Source: an uncultured Rikenellaceae bacterium
Lineage (GTDB): Bacteria > Bacteroidota > Bacteroidia > Bacteroidales > Rikenellaceae
Assembly: GCA_944326815.1 (NCBI GenBank)
Contig: CALVFI010000010.1
Location: forward strand, 62,001-126,000
DNA length: 64,000 nt
Direction: 5' to 3'
This document shows, one piece after another, positions 1 to 9,150 of this stretch. The notes under the pieces were generated by a model. That model was not told the origin of the DNA and ran no database searches. It worked only from the letters and a program-made list of their open reading frames with translations. The number at the start of each line of letters is the position of its first letter. Position 1 is the stretch's first letter. Position numbers and translations under genes: made by a program.

Positions 1-1235
1 ATTATGCCTCAATGGCCGCCGATTATGGTATAGAACTCGGAGCCCCGGCTGTTCCTGTCATGGAAAATATGGTGGCAAGAAGCCGTTCGGTTGCGGCACA
101 GATGAGCAAAGGAGTGGCCTTTCTGCTGAATAAAAATAAAATTGACGTGATTTTCGGGAGGGGGAAACTCGCCGGCAAGGGAAAGGTGGCGGTCTCTTCC
201 ATGACGGATGGAATGAGTGAACCGTCTGAAACAATCTACGAAGCAGACCATATCATTCTGGCTACCGGGGCGCGCCCACGCGAAATGCCATTTATTCCTG
301 TGGACGGAAAGCGGGTGGTCAATTCGCGACAGGCATTACTGCTCGACCATATTCCGGAGAGTATGATTGTCGTCGGCTCGGGTGCTATCGGAAGCGAGTT
401 TGCCTATCTGTATGCGTCTCTGGGAACAAAAGTAACGATTGTGGAGTACCTGCCGAATCTGATGCCTCTCGAGGATGAAGAGGTGTCTCGACAGATGGAA
501 CGTTCCTTCCGAAAGATGAAGATGGGGGTTCTGACCGGTACAACAGTGAAATCCGTCAAGGTGAATGATGCCGGACGATGCCAGGTGGAGATCGAAGGCA
601 AGAAAGGTGCAGAAACGCTCGAGGCAGAGATGGTGCTTTCGGCGGTCGGCATCAAATCGAACATCGAGGACCTCGGACTGGAAGAGATGGGCGTACAGGT
701 CGAACGCGATAAAGTCGTAACGGACTCTTTTGGAAAGACCACTGCAGAGGGAGTATATGCCATTGGCGACCTGGTAGCTTCTCCCGCATTGGCACACGTG
801 GCCTCGGCAGAGGCAATCCGGTGTGTGGAGAAAATTTGCGGTCTTGAACCACAGCCGGTGGACTACACTACCATTCCCTCTTGTGTATATACCTCCCCGG
901 AGGTTGCATCAGTCGGACTGACGGAAAAAGAGGCATTGGCACAAGGTTATGAGATTAAAATCGGCAAATTCCCCTATACAGCCTCCGGCAAGGCAACAGC
1001 AGCCGGAGAACGCGATGGTTTTGTGAAACTGATTTTTGAAGTTCCGACAGGGAAACTTTTAGGGGCTCACATGGTAGGGTCGAACGTGACGGAGATGATT
1101 GCCGAGCCGACCATCGCCAAGGCGCTTGGCGTTACTGCCCATCAGATTGCCACGGCTGTACATCCGCATCCGACCATGAGTGAAGCGGTAATGGAAGCAG
1201 CCGAAGCAGCATCCGGAGCTGCTATTCATTTGTAG
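1..1235 (+). CDS. lpdA: Dihydrolipoyl dehydrogenase (E3), 5' partial
   Basis: FAD-dependent enzyme that reoxidises protein-bound dihydrolipoamide with NAD+, the E3 part of 2-oxoacid dehydrogenase or glycine-cleavage complexes. The reading frame is open to the left edge, and the first residues (YASMAADYGIEL) align with about residue 60 of a normal E3. So the first FAD-binding glycine motif and the redox-active CxxxxC disulfide lie outside the window. What is present: the ATGARPR motif that ends the FAD half, the NAD-binding GSGAIGSEFA loop, the YAIGD flavin motif, and the C-terminal dimerisation domain with the HPHPTMSE catalytic His-Glu pair. The in-frame ATG at 12 is internal and should not be taken as the start. 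Which complex it serves cannot be told from here. A strong hairpin terminator follows. Confidence 0.93.
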   Translation, partial: YASMAADYGIELGAPAVPVMENMVARSRSVAAQMSKGVAFLLNKNKIDVIFGRGKLAGKGKVAVSSMTDGMSEPSETIYEADHIILATGARPREMPFIPVDGKRVVNSRQALLLDHIPESMIVVGSGAIGSEFAYLYASLGTKVTIVEYLPNLMPLEDEEVSRQMERSFRKMKMGVLTGTTVKSVKVNDAGRCQVEIEGKKGAETLEAEMVLSAVGIKSNIEDLGLEEMGVQVERDKVVTDSFGKTTAEGVYAIGDLVASPALAHVASAEAIRCVEKICGLEPQPVDYTTIPSCVYTSPEVASVGLTEKEALAQGYEIKIGKFPYTASGKATAAGERDGFVKLIFEVPTGKLLGAHMVGSNVTEMIAEPTIAKALGVTAHQIATAVHPHPTMSEAVMEAAEAASGAAIHL

Positions 1236-1266
1236 TCGAAACTTGCTATCTATTCGGTTTTAACAG

Positions 1267-1302
1267 AATGAGGCCGTCGATGTTCGACGGCCTCATTTTT
1301 TA
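1267..1302. terminator. Terminator between lpdA and galK
   Basis: Perfect 14-bp inverted repeat (1267-1280 and 1284-1297) with a 3-nt loop, followed by a T run. It lies between two convergent genes. The A-rich left side could let it work in both directions. Confidence 0.9.
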
Positions 1303-1320
1303 TACACGGTTTGAATAAAG

Positions 1321-2472
1321 TCATTCTATTTCCACTCGGCGGGCTCCATCGCCTATTACGACGCTAATCGTACGAGGCGTTTGACCATATTGATGATTGA
1401 AGCGTGATTTCACATCATCCAGATAGGCATCGCAAACGCTCTCTTTTACAAGATTGATGACACAGCCGCCAAAACCGCCACCCATCATGCGCGCGCCGAG
1501 TACTCCATCCGTATGCCGCGCTATATCCGCGATAAAATCAAGTTCCGCACAACTTACCTCATATTCCCGGCTGAGTCCCTCGTGTGAACCGAACATCTTT
1601 TCGCCGAAAAATTCGTAGTCGCCTTTTTTCAGTGCCTCACACCCTTCCAGTAAGCGCTGGTTTTCATGGATCACATATGCACAGCGACGATAGGAGAGAG
1701 CGTCCATCTCGTTTTTGTATGTGTCGAGCATCTCCATTGTTACATCGCGCAAACTCTCGATGCCCGGAACATGCTTAGCAACAACCGCCACTCCAGCTTC
1801 TGCCTGACTGCGGCGCACGTTATACTCGGACGAAGCAAGCGAATGTTTGACCATGGAATCTATCAGCACCACACGACATCCCTGAGGCTCAAACGGAAAA
1901 AGCTCATATTCGAGGCTCCGGCAATCAAGACGAATGACTCGGCCCTTTTGCCCGAATAACGAGGCAAACTGATCCATGATGCCGCAACGTACACCGATAT
2001 AATTGTGTTCGGTCATCTGGCCGATTTTGGCAAGTTCCTGGCGAGAGAAGCCCAACCCGTAAAGGTCGTTGAGTGCATAGCCGACAGCACTCTCCAAGGC
2101 AGCCGAAGAGGAGAGCCCCGCTCCGAGAGGCACATCACCACCGAATACACAGTCGAAGGCATCGATTTTCGCACCGCGTTTTTTCATCTCCTGAACCACT
2201 CCATATATATAGCAGGCCCATTGCTGTTCGGGTTTCTCACCGTTCATATCTACGCTTACTTCCATCTCGTAGTCGTAGGAGTAGAGGCGGGAATTGGTCG
2301 CCCCATTGGGCTTGATCGCCACATAGATGTTTTTGTCTATCGCGGCAGGCAGGACAAAACCAAGGTTGTAATCGGTATGTTCGCCGATCAGATTTACGCG
2401 GCCCGGCGATGCATAAAGTTGGGCGCCGGCTCCGAAGCGTTTTTTAAATTCATTGAAGATCCTTGTATTCAT
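1321..2472 (-). CDS. galK: Galactokinase
   Basis: Phosphorylates alpha-D-galactose to galactose-1-phosphate with ATP, the first step of the Leloir pathway, in the cytoplasm. At 383 residues it has the usual family length. Visible motifs are the galactokinase signature GRVNLIGEHTDYN (residues 24-36), the GHMP phosphate-binding loop PLGAGLSSSAALES (115-128), the probable catalytic Asp in CGIMDQFAS (about D167) and the third GHMP motif MMGGGFGG near the C terminus. Its ATG overlaps the stop codon of truA by one ATGA, so the two are translationally linked. No other Leloir gene (galE, galT, mutarotase) is nearby, which makes the pairing with truA look incidental. Confidence 0.96.
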   Translation of the reverse strand: MNTRIFNEFKKRFGAGAQLYASPGRVNLIGEHTDYNLGFVLPAAIDKNIYVAIKPNGATNSRLYSYDYEMEVSVDMNGEKPEQQWACYIYGVVQEMKKRGAKIDAFDCVFGGDVPLGAGLSSSAALESAVGYALNDLYGLGFSRQELAKIGQMTEHNYIGVRCGIMDQFASLFGQKGRVIRLDCRSLEYELFPFEPQGCRVVLIDSMVKHSLASSEYNVRRSQAEAGVAVVAKHVPGIESLRDVTMEMLDTYKNEMDALSYRRCAYVIHENQRLLEGCEALKKGDYEFFGEKMFGSHEGLSREYEVSCAELDFIADIARHTDGVLGARMMGGGFGGCVINLVKESVCDAYLDDVKSRFNHQYGQTPRTISVVIGDGARRVEIE

Positions 2473-3245
2473 ATTGATCGTATGAGGTTGGTTTTACGTA
2501 TAAACAAATGCTCCGGATACCGGACATCGGAGAGAAACAGCCCTTGGGCAGGGGCGGAACTCCCGGCACGACTCCGATCAAGGCTCTCGATAGCGGCACG
2601 GAAATCGGTTACGTCCCGCTTTCCGCGTCCCACTTCCACAAGAGTACCCACAATTGAACGCACCATATTCCGCAGGAAACGGTCCGCACGAATGGTGAAA
2701 ATCAATTCCCCATCTTCTTCCTGTGTCCATATGGCTTGTTCAATCCGGCACAGGTTGGTTTTATTATTGGAGTGGAGTTTGCTGAAGGTCGTGAAATCTT
2801 TATAATCAAGCAGTAATGCCGCCGCTTCATTCATTTTCTGCCCATCCAACGGCACCGAATATTGCCAGGTAGTTTCCTGACGGAAAGGATTCTTATAAGG
2901 CAAGATATGATAAGTATATTCCCGCGCCACGGCATCGAATCTTGCATGGGCTTCATCCGGCACATGAGTCGCCGAGAAGACTGCTATATCAGCCGGTAAA
3001 AGACGATTCAAATGGTATGTGAAGGCAGATGTGTCAGGGATGGAATCCCCAACATCGAAATGCGTAACATAATATGCAGCATGGACTCCTGTATCGGTAC
3101 GTCCGGCACCTACCACCTGAATCGGACAACGGAGTAGGGTAGATAACGCCTCCTGCAAGGTTTGTTGTACGGAAGGAGCATTATTCTGTATTTGCCAACC
3201 GTTGTATGAGGTCCCTTTATAGGTTAATTCCAGAAAATAGCGCAT
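2469..3245 (-). CDS. truA: tRNA pseudouridine(38-40) synthase TruA
   Basis: Isomerises uridines 38-40 in the anticodon arm of many tRNAs to pseudouridine. The family's GRTDTGVHA motif is present, with the catalytic nucleophile at D51. The later RADRFLRNMVRSIVGTL segment matches the conserved C-terminal RNA-binding region. The length (258 residues) is normal. It is first in a two-gene unit with galK, driven by the promoter at 3271-3301, and is divergent from dapB. Confidence 0.95.
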   Translation of the reverse strand: MRYFLELTYKGTSYNGWQIQNNAPSVQQTLQEALSTLLRCPIQVVGAGRTDTGVHAAYYVTHFDVGDSIPDTSAFTYHLNRLLPADIAVFSATHVPDEAHARFDAVAREYTYHILPYKNPFRQETTWQYSVPLDGQKMNEAAALLLDYKDFTTFSKLHSNNKTNLCRIEQAIWTQEEDGELIFTIRADRFLRNMVRSIVGTLVEVGRGKRDVTDFRAAIESLDRSRAGSSAPAQGLFLSDVRYPEHLFIRKTNLIRSI

Positions 3246-3270
3246 TCTGTCGGAAAATCGATTTTACAAA

Positions 3271-3301
3271 CAAAGCTATATTAAAATAATTTAAAAACAA
3301 A
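3271..3301 (-). promoter_or_regulatory. Bacteroidota-type promoter for truA-galK
   Basis: On the minus strand TTTG (3301-3298), 19 nt, then TAGCTTTG (3278-3271), a full match to the phylum's TTTG/TAnnTTTG consensus. It would give a leader of about 20 nt before truA. Confidence 0.7.
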
Positions 3302-3365
3302 GGGACCGCCTCGATTTTTTAAATGGGTTTTTATTGGAAATGCTTCATATTTCAGCCGCAATCAC

Positions 3366-3373
3366 TATCTTTG
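3366..3373 (+). promoter_or_regulatory. -7 box upstream of dapB
   Basis: TATCTTTG, a match to TAnnTTTG, 19 nt before the dapB ATG. No clear TTTG element is seen 18-21 nt further upstream. Confidence 0.5.
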
Positions 3374-3392
3374 TCTGAAATATAGAAATAGC

Positions 3393-4115
3393 ATGAATGC
3401 AGCCCTCATCGGATACGGAAAAATGGGAAAAGAGATCGAAAAGATCCTTGTGGAACGCGGCCATCGCGTAACGCTCATTGTGGATGAAAATAACGAACAG
3501 GAGTTGAATCCTCAAAACCTAAAAGAGAAAGAGGTCGAGGTTGCCATTGAATTCACCACGCCACAAACGGCTTTCCAGCATATTGAGATGTGTCTAAAAA
3601 GTGGTGTGAAGGTCGTATGTGGTACGACAGGCTGGTTAGATCACCGGGCAGAAGCAGAGGAGCTATGCCGCAAAAATGATGGAGCCTTTTTTTATGCCTC
3701 GAATTACAGCATCGGAGTGAATATCTTTTTCCAGGTGAATCGGAGGCTGGCCGAGTTGATGAATGCATTTCCAGAATATGATGTTACCGTAGAGGAGACT
3801 CATCACGTTCAGAAAAAGGATGCTCCGAGCGGAACCGCCATTACCATTGCCGAAGATATCGTCAATACTCTTGACAGGAAAAGTGGTTGGATAGGGCAAA
3901 CGACCACCGCTCCCGAAGAGTTGGAGGTGGTGTCCGTGCGACGCAGCGTAGTTCCCGGAACCCATACGGTAACCTATGAATCGGATGCAGACCTGATTCG
4001 AATAGAGCATCAGGCCAAAAGCCGGAAAGGCTTTGCTCTGGGTGCTGTTCTGGCAGCGGAATTTCTACGAGAACGCAAAGGTGTATTTTCGATGGATGAT
4101 TTATTAGGAATGTAA
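3393..4115 (+). CDS. dapB: 4-hydroxy-tetrahydrodipicolinate reductase
   Basis: NAD(P)H-dependent reduction of 4-hydroxy-tetrahydrodipicolinate in the lysine and meso-diaminopimelate pathway, feeding peptidoglycan. The N terminus holds the nucleotide-binding GYGKMG loop (residues 7-12). The substrate site HHVQKKDAPSGTA (137-149) carries the catalytic His pair and Lys. At 240 residues it is slightly shorter than the E. coli enzyme, which is normal for Bacteroidota. It opens a probable five-gene unit dapB-lepB-yigZ-pyrB-pyrI that ends at the terminator near 7610. Confidence 0.94.
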   Translation: MNAALIGYGKMGKEIEKILVERGHRVTLIVDENNEQELNPQNLKEKEVEVAIEFTTPQTAFQHIEMCLKSGVKVVCGTTGWLDHRAEAEELCRKNDGAFFYASNYSIGVNIFFQVNRRLAELMNAFPEYDVTVEETHHVQKKDAPSGTAITIAEDIVNTLDRKSGWIGQTTTAPEELEVVSVRRSVVPGTHTVTYESDADLIRIEHQAKSRKGFALGAVLAAEFLRERKGVFSMDDLLGM

Positions 4116-4179
4116 CGCATTGATTAATAAATATTTTATATAACAAAACAATATTGATTAAAAAGGAAGGAATCTATCC

Positions 4180-5562
4180 ATGGGAAAAATAGGAAGTCAA
4201 ATCAAGCAAATATGGAGCAACCGTTGGGTGAAGTTCGCTGTTGTCGGTATCATTTATTTGCTGCTTTTTGTGGTCTGGACGGGAAACCCATGGATGATGC
4301 TGGGTTTGTTGATTATATATGACATATATATATCCAAATTCATGTATCGTCTCTTTTGGAAACGCCATAAAGAGCTGAAAGCAAATAATAAAACATATAA
4401 AAAAACAGCCGAATGGGTAGAGGCGATCATTTTTGCAACGGTCGTGGCCTCATTGGTGCGTTTCTTCGTATTCGCGATGTATGTCATCCCGACTCCGTCA
4501 ATGGAGAAAACGCTATTGACAGGCGACTACCTTTGCGTAAGCAAGTTGGCATATGGCCCTGTCGTTCCCAATACCCCGATTGCCTTTCCGTTTGTCCACC
4601 ATACGATGCCTTTCTCCCAGACGAAGAAATCCTTCTCGGAAATCATCCAATGGCCCTACCATCGTTTAAAGGGCTGGGGGGAGGTAAAACGCGGCGATGT
4701 GGTGGTCTTCAACTTCCCGGCCGGCGACACGGTCTTGCTGGAAGATCAGCAAGTCACCTACTATGATGTACTCAGACAGTTTCAAGCAGAATTCGGCCAA
4801 ACAGAGGGGCGTAAAATGTTGCAAGAACAGTTCACGATCATCTCCCGTCCTGTGGATAAGCGGGAAAACTACATTAAACGTTGTGTGGGCGTTGCCGGAG
4901 ACACACTCCAGATCGTAGATGCCATTGTGTTAGTGAATGGTCAACCACTGCAGGATATTCCCAAAAAACAATATAACTATATCATAGAGACAAACGGTAC
5001 GCCTATCAGCCAGCAGACACTGGAAGACATGGGACTATCCAAAGCAGATGTATTCTATGATCAGTTGCATCGATATTATAATATGCCGCTGACCGAAGAG
5101 AATCTGGCCAGGGTCAAGCGAATGAGAAATGTTGTCGGAGTCGAACGTTATGTAGCTCAAGGGGCAAATCCGGCCATCTTCCCGCATGATACGCTCTATG
5201 CTTGGAATGAAGACAACTTCGGACCTCTATGGATTCCGGCCCGAGGAGAAACCATCGCGTTAAATGCAGAAACCTTGCCCCTATATAAACGGGCCATCGA
5301 GGTGTATGAGGGTAACAAACTGGAAGAGAAAGAGGGAAAGATCTATCTGAATGGTTCGCCAGCCGATAACTACACCTTTAAGATGAATTACTACTTCATG
5401 ATGGGAGACAACCGGGATAACTCGGCCGATTCACGCTTTTGGGGACTTGTTCCGGAAGATCACGTGGTAGGGAAAGCCTCATTTATATGGCTATCACTCG
5501 ATAAGGATAAAAGTTTTCCATCTAACATTCGATGGAGCAGAATGTTCCGTAGCATTAAATAA
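4180..5562 (+). CDS. lepB: Signal peptidase I
   Basis: Inner-membrane protease that removes signal peptides from exported proteins. The catalytic Ser lies in IPTPSMEKTL (S107) and the general-base Lys in YIKRCVGVAGD (K233). Box E, MGDNRDNSADSRFWG, lies near residue 405. Hydrophobic segments at about 17-50 and 80-103 anchor it before the catalytic Ser. The 460-residue length is well above the usual 200-325: extra sequence lies between the Ser and Lys boxes (about 130-225) and again between residues 255 and 380. Such enlarged forms are known in Bacteroidota, so I read this as lineage-typical. It sits 64 nt after dapB, with a GGAAGG stretch shortly before the ATG. Confidence 0.94.
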   Translation: MGKIGSQIKQIWSNRWVKFAVVGIIYLLLFVVWTGNPWMMLGLLIIYDIYISKFMYRLFWKRHKELKANNKTYKKTAEWVEAIIFATVVASLVRFFVFAMYVIPTPSMEKTLLTGDYLCVSKLAYGPVVPNTPIAFPFVHHTMPFSQTKKSFSEIIQWPYHRLKGWGEVKRGDVVVFNFPAGDTVLLEDQQVTYYDVLRQFQAEFGQTEGRKMLQEQFTIISRPVDKRENYIKRCVGVAGDTLQIVDAIVLVNGQPLQDIPKKQYNYIIETNGTPISQQTLEDMGLSKADVFYDQLHRYYNMPLTEENLARVKRMRNVVGVERYVAQGANPAIFPHDTLYAWNEDNFGPLWIPARGETIALNAETLPLYKRAIEVYEGNKLEEKEGKIYLNGSPADNYTFKMNYYFMMGDNRDNSADSRFWGLVPEDHVVGKASFIWLSLDKDKSFPSNIRWSRMFRSIK

Positions 5563-5569
5563 AGAATTC

Positions 5570-6181
5570 GTGGAGGCCGACAGTTATTATACTATTACGA
5601 AGAATTCCGAGGCAATCTTCAAAGACAAAGGGAGCCGTTTCTTGGCGTATGCTTATCCGGTGGAAGACGAGGCGGAAATTCGTGCGAGATTGGAGGCTCT
5701 ACGCAAAGAGTACTATGACGCTACGCACCATTGTTACGCATGGCGAATCAATCCGCAAGAGGAGCGGACTCGGGCAAACGATGATGGGGAGCCCTCCGGT
5801 ACGGCCGGAAAACCCATATTGGGTCAGATTCTTTCACGGGAACTTACTAATATTCTAATTGTTGTGGTTCGTTATTTCGGCGGAACAAAACTGGGAGTTC
5901 CGGGTTTGATTAATGCCTATAAGGAGTCAGCCCGGGAGGTCATCGCACGGAGTGAGATTGTAGAAAAGACGGTAAATGCACATTTCAAGGTGCATTTTTC
6001 ATATTTGGCCATGAACGATGTTATGAAGGTCATCAAAGATATGCAGCCCAAGATTATATCCCAGCAATTCGACAATTTGTGCGAATCGGTTCTGGCCATT
6101 CGGAGAAGCATGGCTGGCCAAATAAAGGATCGGCTGGAAAAATGTGAAGGCGTAAATGTAGAATTTATCGGATTCAAATAA
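5570..6181 (+). CDS. yigZ: YigZ/IMPACT family protein
   Basis: Member of the YigZ/IMPACT (UPF0029) family, whose molecular role in bacteria is not firmly established. A link to translation or ribosome-associated control is inferred from eukaryotic IMPACT. The N-terminal domain shows the family core ATHHCYAWRI followed by NDDGEPSGTAGKPIL and VVVRYFGGTKLG. A smaller ferredoxin-like C-terminal domain follows. The length of 203 is typical. The start is GTG at 5570, only 7 nt after lepB, and no better in-frame ATG keeps the conserved N terminus, so the genes are probably co-transcribed. Confidence 0.88.
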   Translation: MEADSYYTITKNSEAIFKDKGSRFLAYAYPVEDEAEIRARLEALRKEYYDATHHCYAWRINPQEERTRANDDGEPSGTAGKPILGQILSRELTNILIVVVRYFGGTKLGVPGLINAYKESAREVIARSEIVEKTVNAHFKVHFSYLAMNDVMKVIKDMQPKIISQQFDNLCESVLAIRRSMAGQIKDRLEKCEGVNVEFIGFK

Positions 6182-6199
6182 TTCAATGAAATACCGGAT

Positions 6200-7111
6200 A
6201 TGGGAAAGAAAAATTTAATTTCGATTACGGACTTCACCAAAGAGGAGATCATCCGTATCACGGAGTTGGCTGCCGATTTCGAGCAAAATCCGAATCAGCC
6301 ATTGCTGAAAGGAAAAGTGGTAGCCTCGCTGTTTTTCGAACCTTCAACGCGCACACGTCTCAGTTTCGAAAGCGCAATCAATCGGCTCGGCGCCCGCGTA
6401 ATCGGGTTCTCCGACACCTCCAATACGAGCGTGACCAAAGGAGAGACCTTCCATGATACGATTATGACCATCTCCAACTATTGCGACATGATTGTCATGC
6501 GTCATTCGCTCGAAGGAGCGCCGCGATATGCCAGTGAAATCTCGAAAGTCCCGGTGGTCAATGCCGGAGACGGGGCGAATCAGCATCCGTCCCAAACGCT
6601 TCTTGACCTCTATTCAATCAAGAAAACGCAAGGTACGCTGAACGGTATTAACATCATGATGATCGGTGATTTGAAATATGGGCGCACGGTACACTCCTTG
6701 CTTCAGGCACTTTCACATTTCGAAACCCATTTCACTTTCGTAGCCCCTCCTGAATTGGAGATGCCTCAGGAATATAAACTTTTTCTACAGGAAAAAGGCC
6801 TTAATTTCGTGGAAAAACGAGAAATAGATGATGCTATCAATGAAGCGGATATTGTATACATGACACGGGTGCAACGCGAACGATTCACTGATCCAATGGA
6901 GTACGAACGAGTGAAAAATGCCTATATTCTCCGCAATAGTATGTTGAAAGATACAAAACCCAATATGCGGATTTTGCATCCTCTGCCGCGTGTCAATGAA
7001 ATCGCGGCCGATGTGGATAGCAACCCTAAAGCCTATTACTTCAATCAAACCGAAAACGGCGTGTATACCCGTATGGCAATTATCAGTTATTTGCTCGGAG
7101 TTAAAAAATAA
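6200..7111 (+). CDS. pyrB: Aspartate carbamoyltransferase catalytic chain
   Basis: Condenses carbamoyl phosphate and aspartate to N-carbamoyl-aspartate, the committed step of pyrimidine synthesis. The carbamoyl-phosphate site FFEPSTRTR is at residues 45-53. The KGETFHDT loop, the [10 protein letters not shown] motif and HPLPRVNEI of the aspartate domain are all intact. At 303 residues it has the length of the class that pairs with a regulatory chain, and pyrI follows with no gap (its ATG directly abuts the pyrB stop). The enzyme is therefore expected to be the E. coli-type dodecamer with nucleotide feedback. Confidence 0.97.
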   Translation: MGKKNLISITDFTKEEIIRITELAADFEQNPNQPLLKGKVVASLFFEPSTRTRLSFESAINRLGARVIGFSDTSNTSVTKGETFHDTIMTISNYCDMIVMRHSLEGAPRYASEISKVPVVNAGDGANQHPSQTLLDLYSIKKTQGTLNGINIMMIGDLKYGRTVHSLLQALSHFETHFTFVAPPELEMPQEYKLFLQEKGLNFVEKREIDDAINEADIVYMTRVQRERFTDPMEYERVKNAYILRNSMLKDTKPNMRILHPLPRVNEIAADVDSNPKAYYFNQTENGVYTRMAIISYLLGVKK

Positions 7112-7585
7112 ATGGATATGGCACAAGATAAAATCATGGAGGTCAGAGCTATTGAGAATGGCACAGTAGTCGACCACATACCGGCAGATTGCCTGTTTAA
7201 AATTATCAAGATCCTGCAGCTCGACAAAGAGACTCATCGTATAACTTTCGGAACAAACTTGGAAAGCAAACGGATGGGCACCAAAGCGATTATCAAAATC
7301 AATGACCGCTATTGTCAGCAGGAAGAAATTAACCGCATTGCCATCGTTGCTCCGATGGCTGTGGTAAATATCATCAAGGATTACAAGGTGACGGAAAAAC
7401 TGAAGGTTGTCGTTCCCGATCAAATCGAAGGTTTTGTCCGCTGCGCCAATCCCAAATGCATCACCAACAATGAACCGATGCAGACAGCTTTTAAAGTTAT
7501 TAAAGGGAATGACGGTGAGATCGCTCTAAAATGCCGTTATTGCGAAAAAATTACTCATCAAGATCAGATAGAGATTTTAAAATAG
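7112..7585 (+). CDS. pyrI: Aspartate carbamoyltransferase regulatory chain
   Basis: Zinc-containing allosteric subunit that binds CTP/ATP and links catalytic trimers. The C-terminal zinc site is complete: C111, C116, C141 and C144 (CANPKC and CRYC), the same spacing class as E. coli PyrI. The N-terminal half is the nucleotide-binding domain. Length is 157 residues. Translation could begin at the ATG at 7112 or at 7118. The first abuts the pyrB stop and suggests coupling. A strong terminator follows. Confidence 0.96.
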   Translation: MDMAQDKIMEVRAIENGTVVDHIPADCLFKIIKILQLDKETHRITFGTNLESKRMGTKAIIKINDRYCQQEEINRIAIVAPMAVVNIIKDYKVTEKLKVVVPDQIEGFVRCANPKCITNNEPMQTAFKVIKGNDGEIALKCRYCEKITHQDQIEILK

Positions 7586-7609
7586 TCTTGATGCATCCGT
7601 CGGAAGTTA

Positions 7610-7650
7610 TGGCTTCGGTAATACACACTATTACCGAAGCCAAATTATTT
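7610..7650. terminator. Terminator between pyrI and the M64 lipoprotein gene
   Basis: Perfect 14-bp inverted repeat (7610-7623 and 7629-7642) with a 5-nt loop, followed on the plus strand by an AATTATTTT tail. It separates convergent genes and mainly serves the pyrBI transcript. Confidence 0.85.
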
Positions 7651-8969
7651 TAACGATTATCGACCATAACAGGCGGTGCCAACTTTGGTAAAGTAATCGT
7701 TTCCATCTGGGTGTAACCTATCTGCGGTGCGGTGCGTACCACGTCTTTCGCCATGAAGTTCTCCATGGTAAAGGTCTCCCCGGCAATGGATAGGATGCGT
7801 TTTACGATACTCATACGACTCGGCGCATTGAAATAGGGACGGTTATCGTCCATACAACTAATAACCTCCGGGCGCCAAATGCCGAATTCATAACCGTATC
7901 CTCCCTCATAAGCACCGACAGCCTCATAGCCTGAGAGCCCGATAAAATCCTTCCATTTAATTTGAGATAAATCGGATGTCAGATCGACATTGTCGTAATA
8001 TCCGAAACCAGACCATTGCTCCAGCTCGGCTACCACACTTGCGTCGGGAGACGTAGCATTGCGATTGGTATATTCATCGGCCAAACGACCGAATCCATGA
8101 CCTCCGCCTTCATGTACAAGAATATTTCCATAACCACCGGGAAGCACCGCTATTCGATTCAGCGGACATATGGCGACCGAACGCCCCGTACTATACATAA
8201 TCGTTGTACCGCCATATCTCTCATCATTGACTATCAAAAATATGACACTCTGGTCAAGGTCAATATCGAGCACCTGTCGCACACGACTGAACACTTTCTC
8301 TTCATCCGTATCCATCGCTGATCCTCCGTTGTAAGTAGTGCCGAATGCCGTGTTTCGGACGACTCTCATATCGGCATAAGTAGCTCCCCGTTGTTGGGAA
8401 AATGCGGCTATCTTATATATGTTAAAATATTCTCGGTACGATTTATAGGGTTCTACTTGAAAAAGCGCTTCGACCCCTTCGGCCACCGCTTGATCGAAAG
8501 CCCCTTCATGATCAAAGTCCTCTTCTATGAACCCATCTCCGATAAATATTAGATTAACTGGATTGCGAAGTCTATTCTTCTCGTATACGCGCACCTCTCC
8601 ATCGACATAAGGACCTGTCCCAGGATTGCCCTCCTGGGTGATGGTATAGGTCTGTGTCTTGCCATTAAAGAAGATGTTCAAATCCACATGTCGTTGCGAG
8701 GCATTAGGATTGCCGGAGACCTTGATATTTATTATCCCATTTCTGCTTCCGCCCTCGGGAGTGACCGTGCACCAGTCCACCTCTACCGGAACCTCTATAT
8801 CCCATCGCCCATCGGCGACGACTTCTCGTTGTTGTATCTCTCCGGTATAAACAAAAGTGACATTATCCCCCTTGATGGCAAACATCATGGATGAGTCATC
8901 TTTTTTACATCCGCTCAGAATAAGGATAAGAGCGACCAATATGGAATAACGAAAAATCGAGCGTCGCAT
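7650..8969 (-). CDS. BACON-domain lipoprotein with M64-type peptidase domain
   Basis: Predicted lipoprotein of the M64 (IgA-peptidase-like) metallopeptidase family; the substrate is unknown. Counted from the first possible Met (8978), residues 5-23 form a signal peptide ending in a lipobox with Cys24. Residues 36-117 look like a BACON beta-sandwich, often seen on surface or envelope proteins of gut Bacteroidota. The peptidase core contains VHEGGGHGFGRLADEY (H289-Y303). The two histidines here are separated by E plus three residues (HExxxH) rather than the textbook HExxH. Several Bacteroidota M64-like proteins seem to share this form, but I cannot verify it. The likelier start is the Met at 8969, giving MRRSIF. 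A consensus promoter lies just upstream at 8994-9024. Confidence 0.85.
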   Translation of the reverse strand: MRRSIFRYSILVALILILSGCKKDDSSMMFAIKGDNVTFVYTGEIQQREVVADGRWDIEVPVEVDWCTVTPEGGSRNGIINIKVSGNPNASQRHVDLNIFFNGKTQTYTITQEGNPGTGPYVDGEVRVYEKNRLRNPVNLIFIGDGFIEEDFDHEGAFDQAVAEGVEALFQVEPYKSYREYFNIYKIAAFSQQRGATYADMRVVRNTAFGTTYNGGSAMDTDEEKVFSRVRQVLDIDLDQSVIFLIVNDERYGGTTIMYSTGRSVAICPLNRIAVLPGGYGNILVHEGGGHGFGRLADEYTNRNATSPDASVVAELEQWSGFGYYDNVDLTSDLSQIKWKDFIGLSGYEAVGAYEGGYGYEFGIWRPEVISCMDDNRPYFNAPSRMSIVKRILSIAGETFTMENFMAKDVVRTAPQIGYTQMETITLPKLAPPVMVDNR

Positions 8970-8993
8970 GAAAGCCATTTTTTATGTTAGCAT

Positions 8994-9024
8994 CAAAAAT
9001 AGCGAGATATTTTGGAAATACAAA
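8994..9024 (-). promoter_or_regulatory. Bacteroidota-type promoter for the M64 lipoprotein gene
   Basis: Minus strand TTTG (9024-9021), 19 nt, TATTTTTG (9001-8994). It lies inside the upstream open frame of uvrA, which argues that this frame is not coding. Confidence 0.68.
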
Positions 9025-9150
9025 ACCCTCTTTCCGATAGAGGAGCCTATGCCTTTTCTCTCTTCCCAAACAGAAGGTTTTCATTGTCCCGGTCGGGTAT
9101 GTACGGAAATTGCCGGAAAAACGTTATCTTTACAAGTTGATTTTACAGTA

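Noticed and set aside
2005..2805. Open frame of 266 codons opposite galK and truA
   Set aside because: It spans the junction of two conserved genes and resembles neither; a shadow frame.
8968..9150. N-terminal extension of 61 codons on uvrA
   Set aside because: It has no UvrA similarity, overlaps the start of the divergent lipoprotein gene and contains its consensus promoter.
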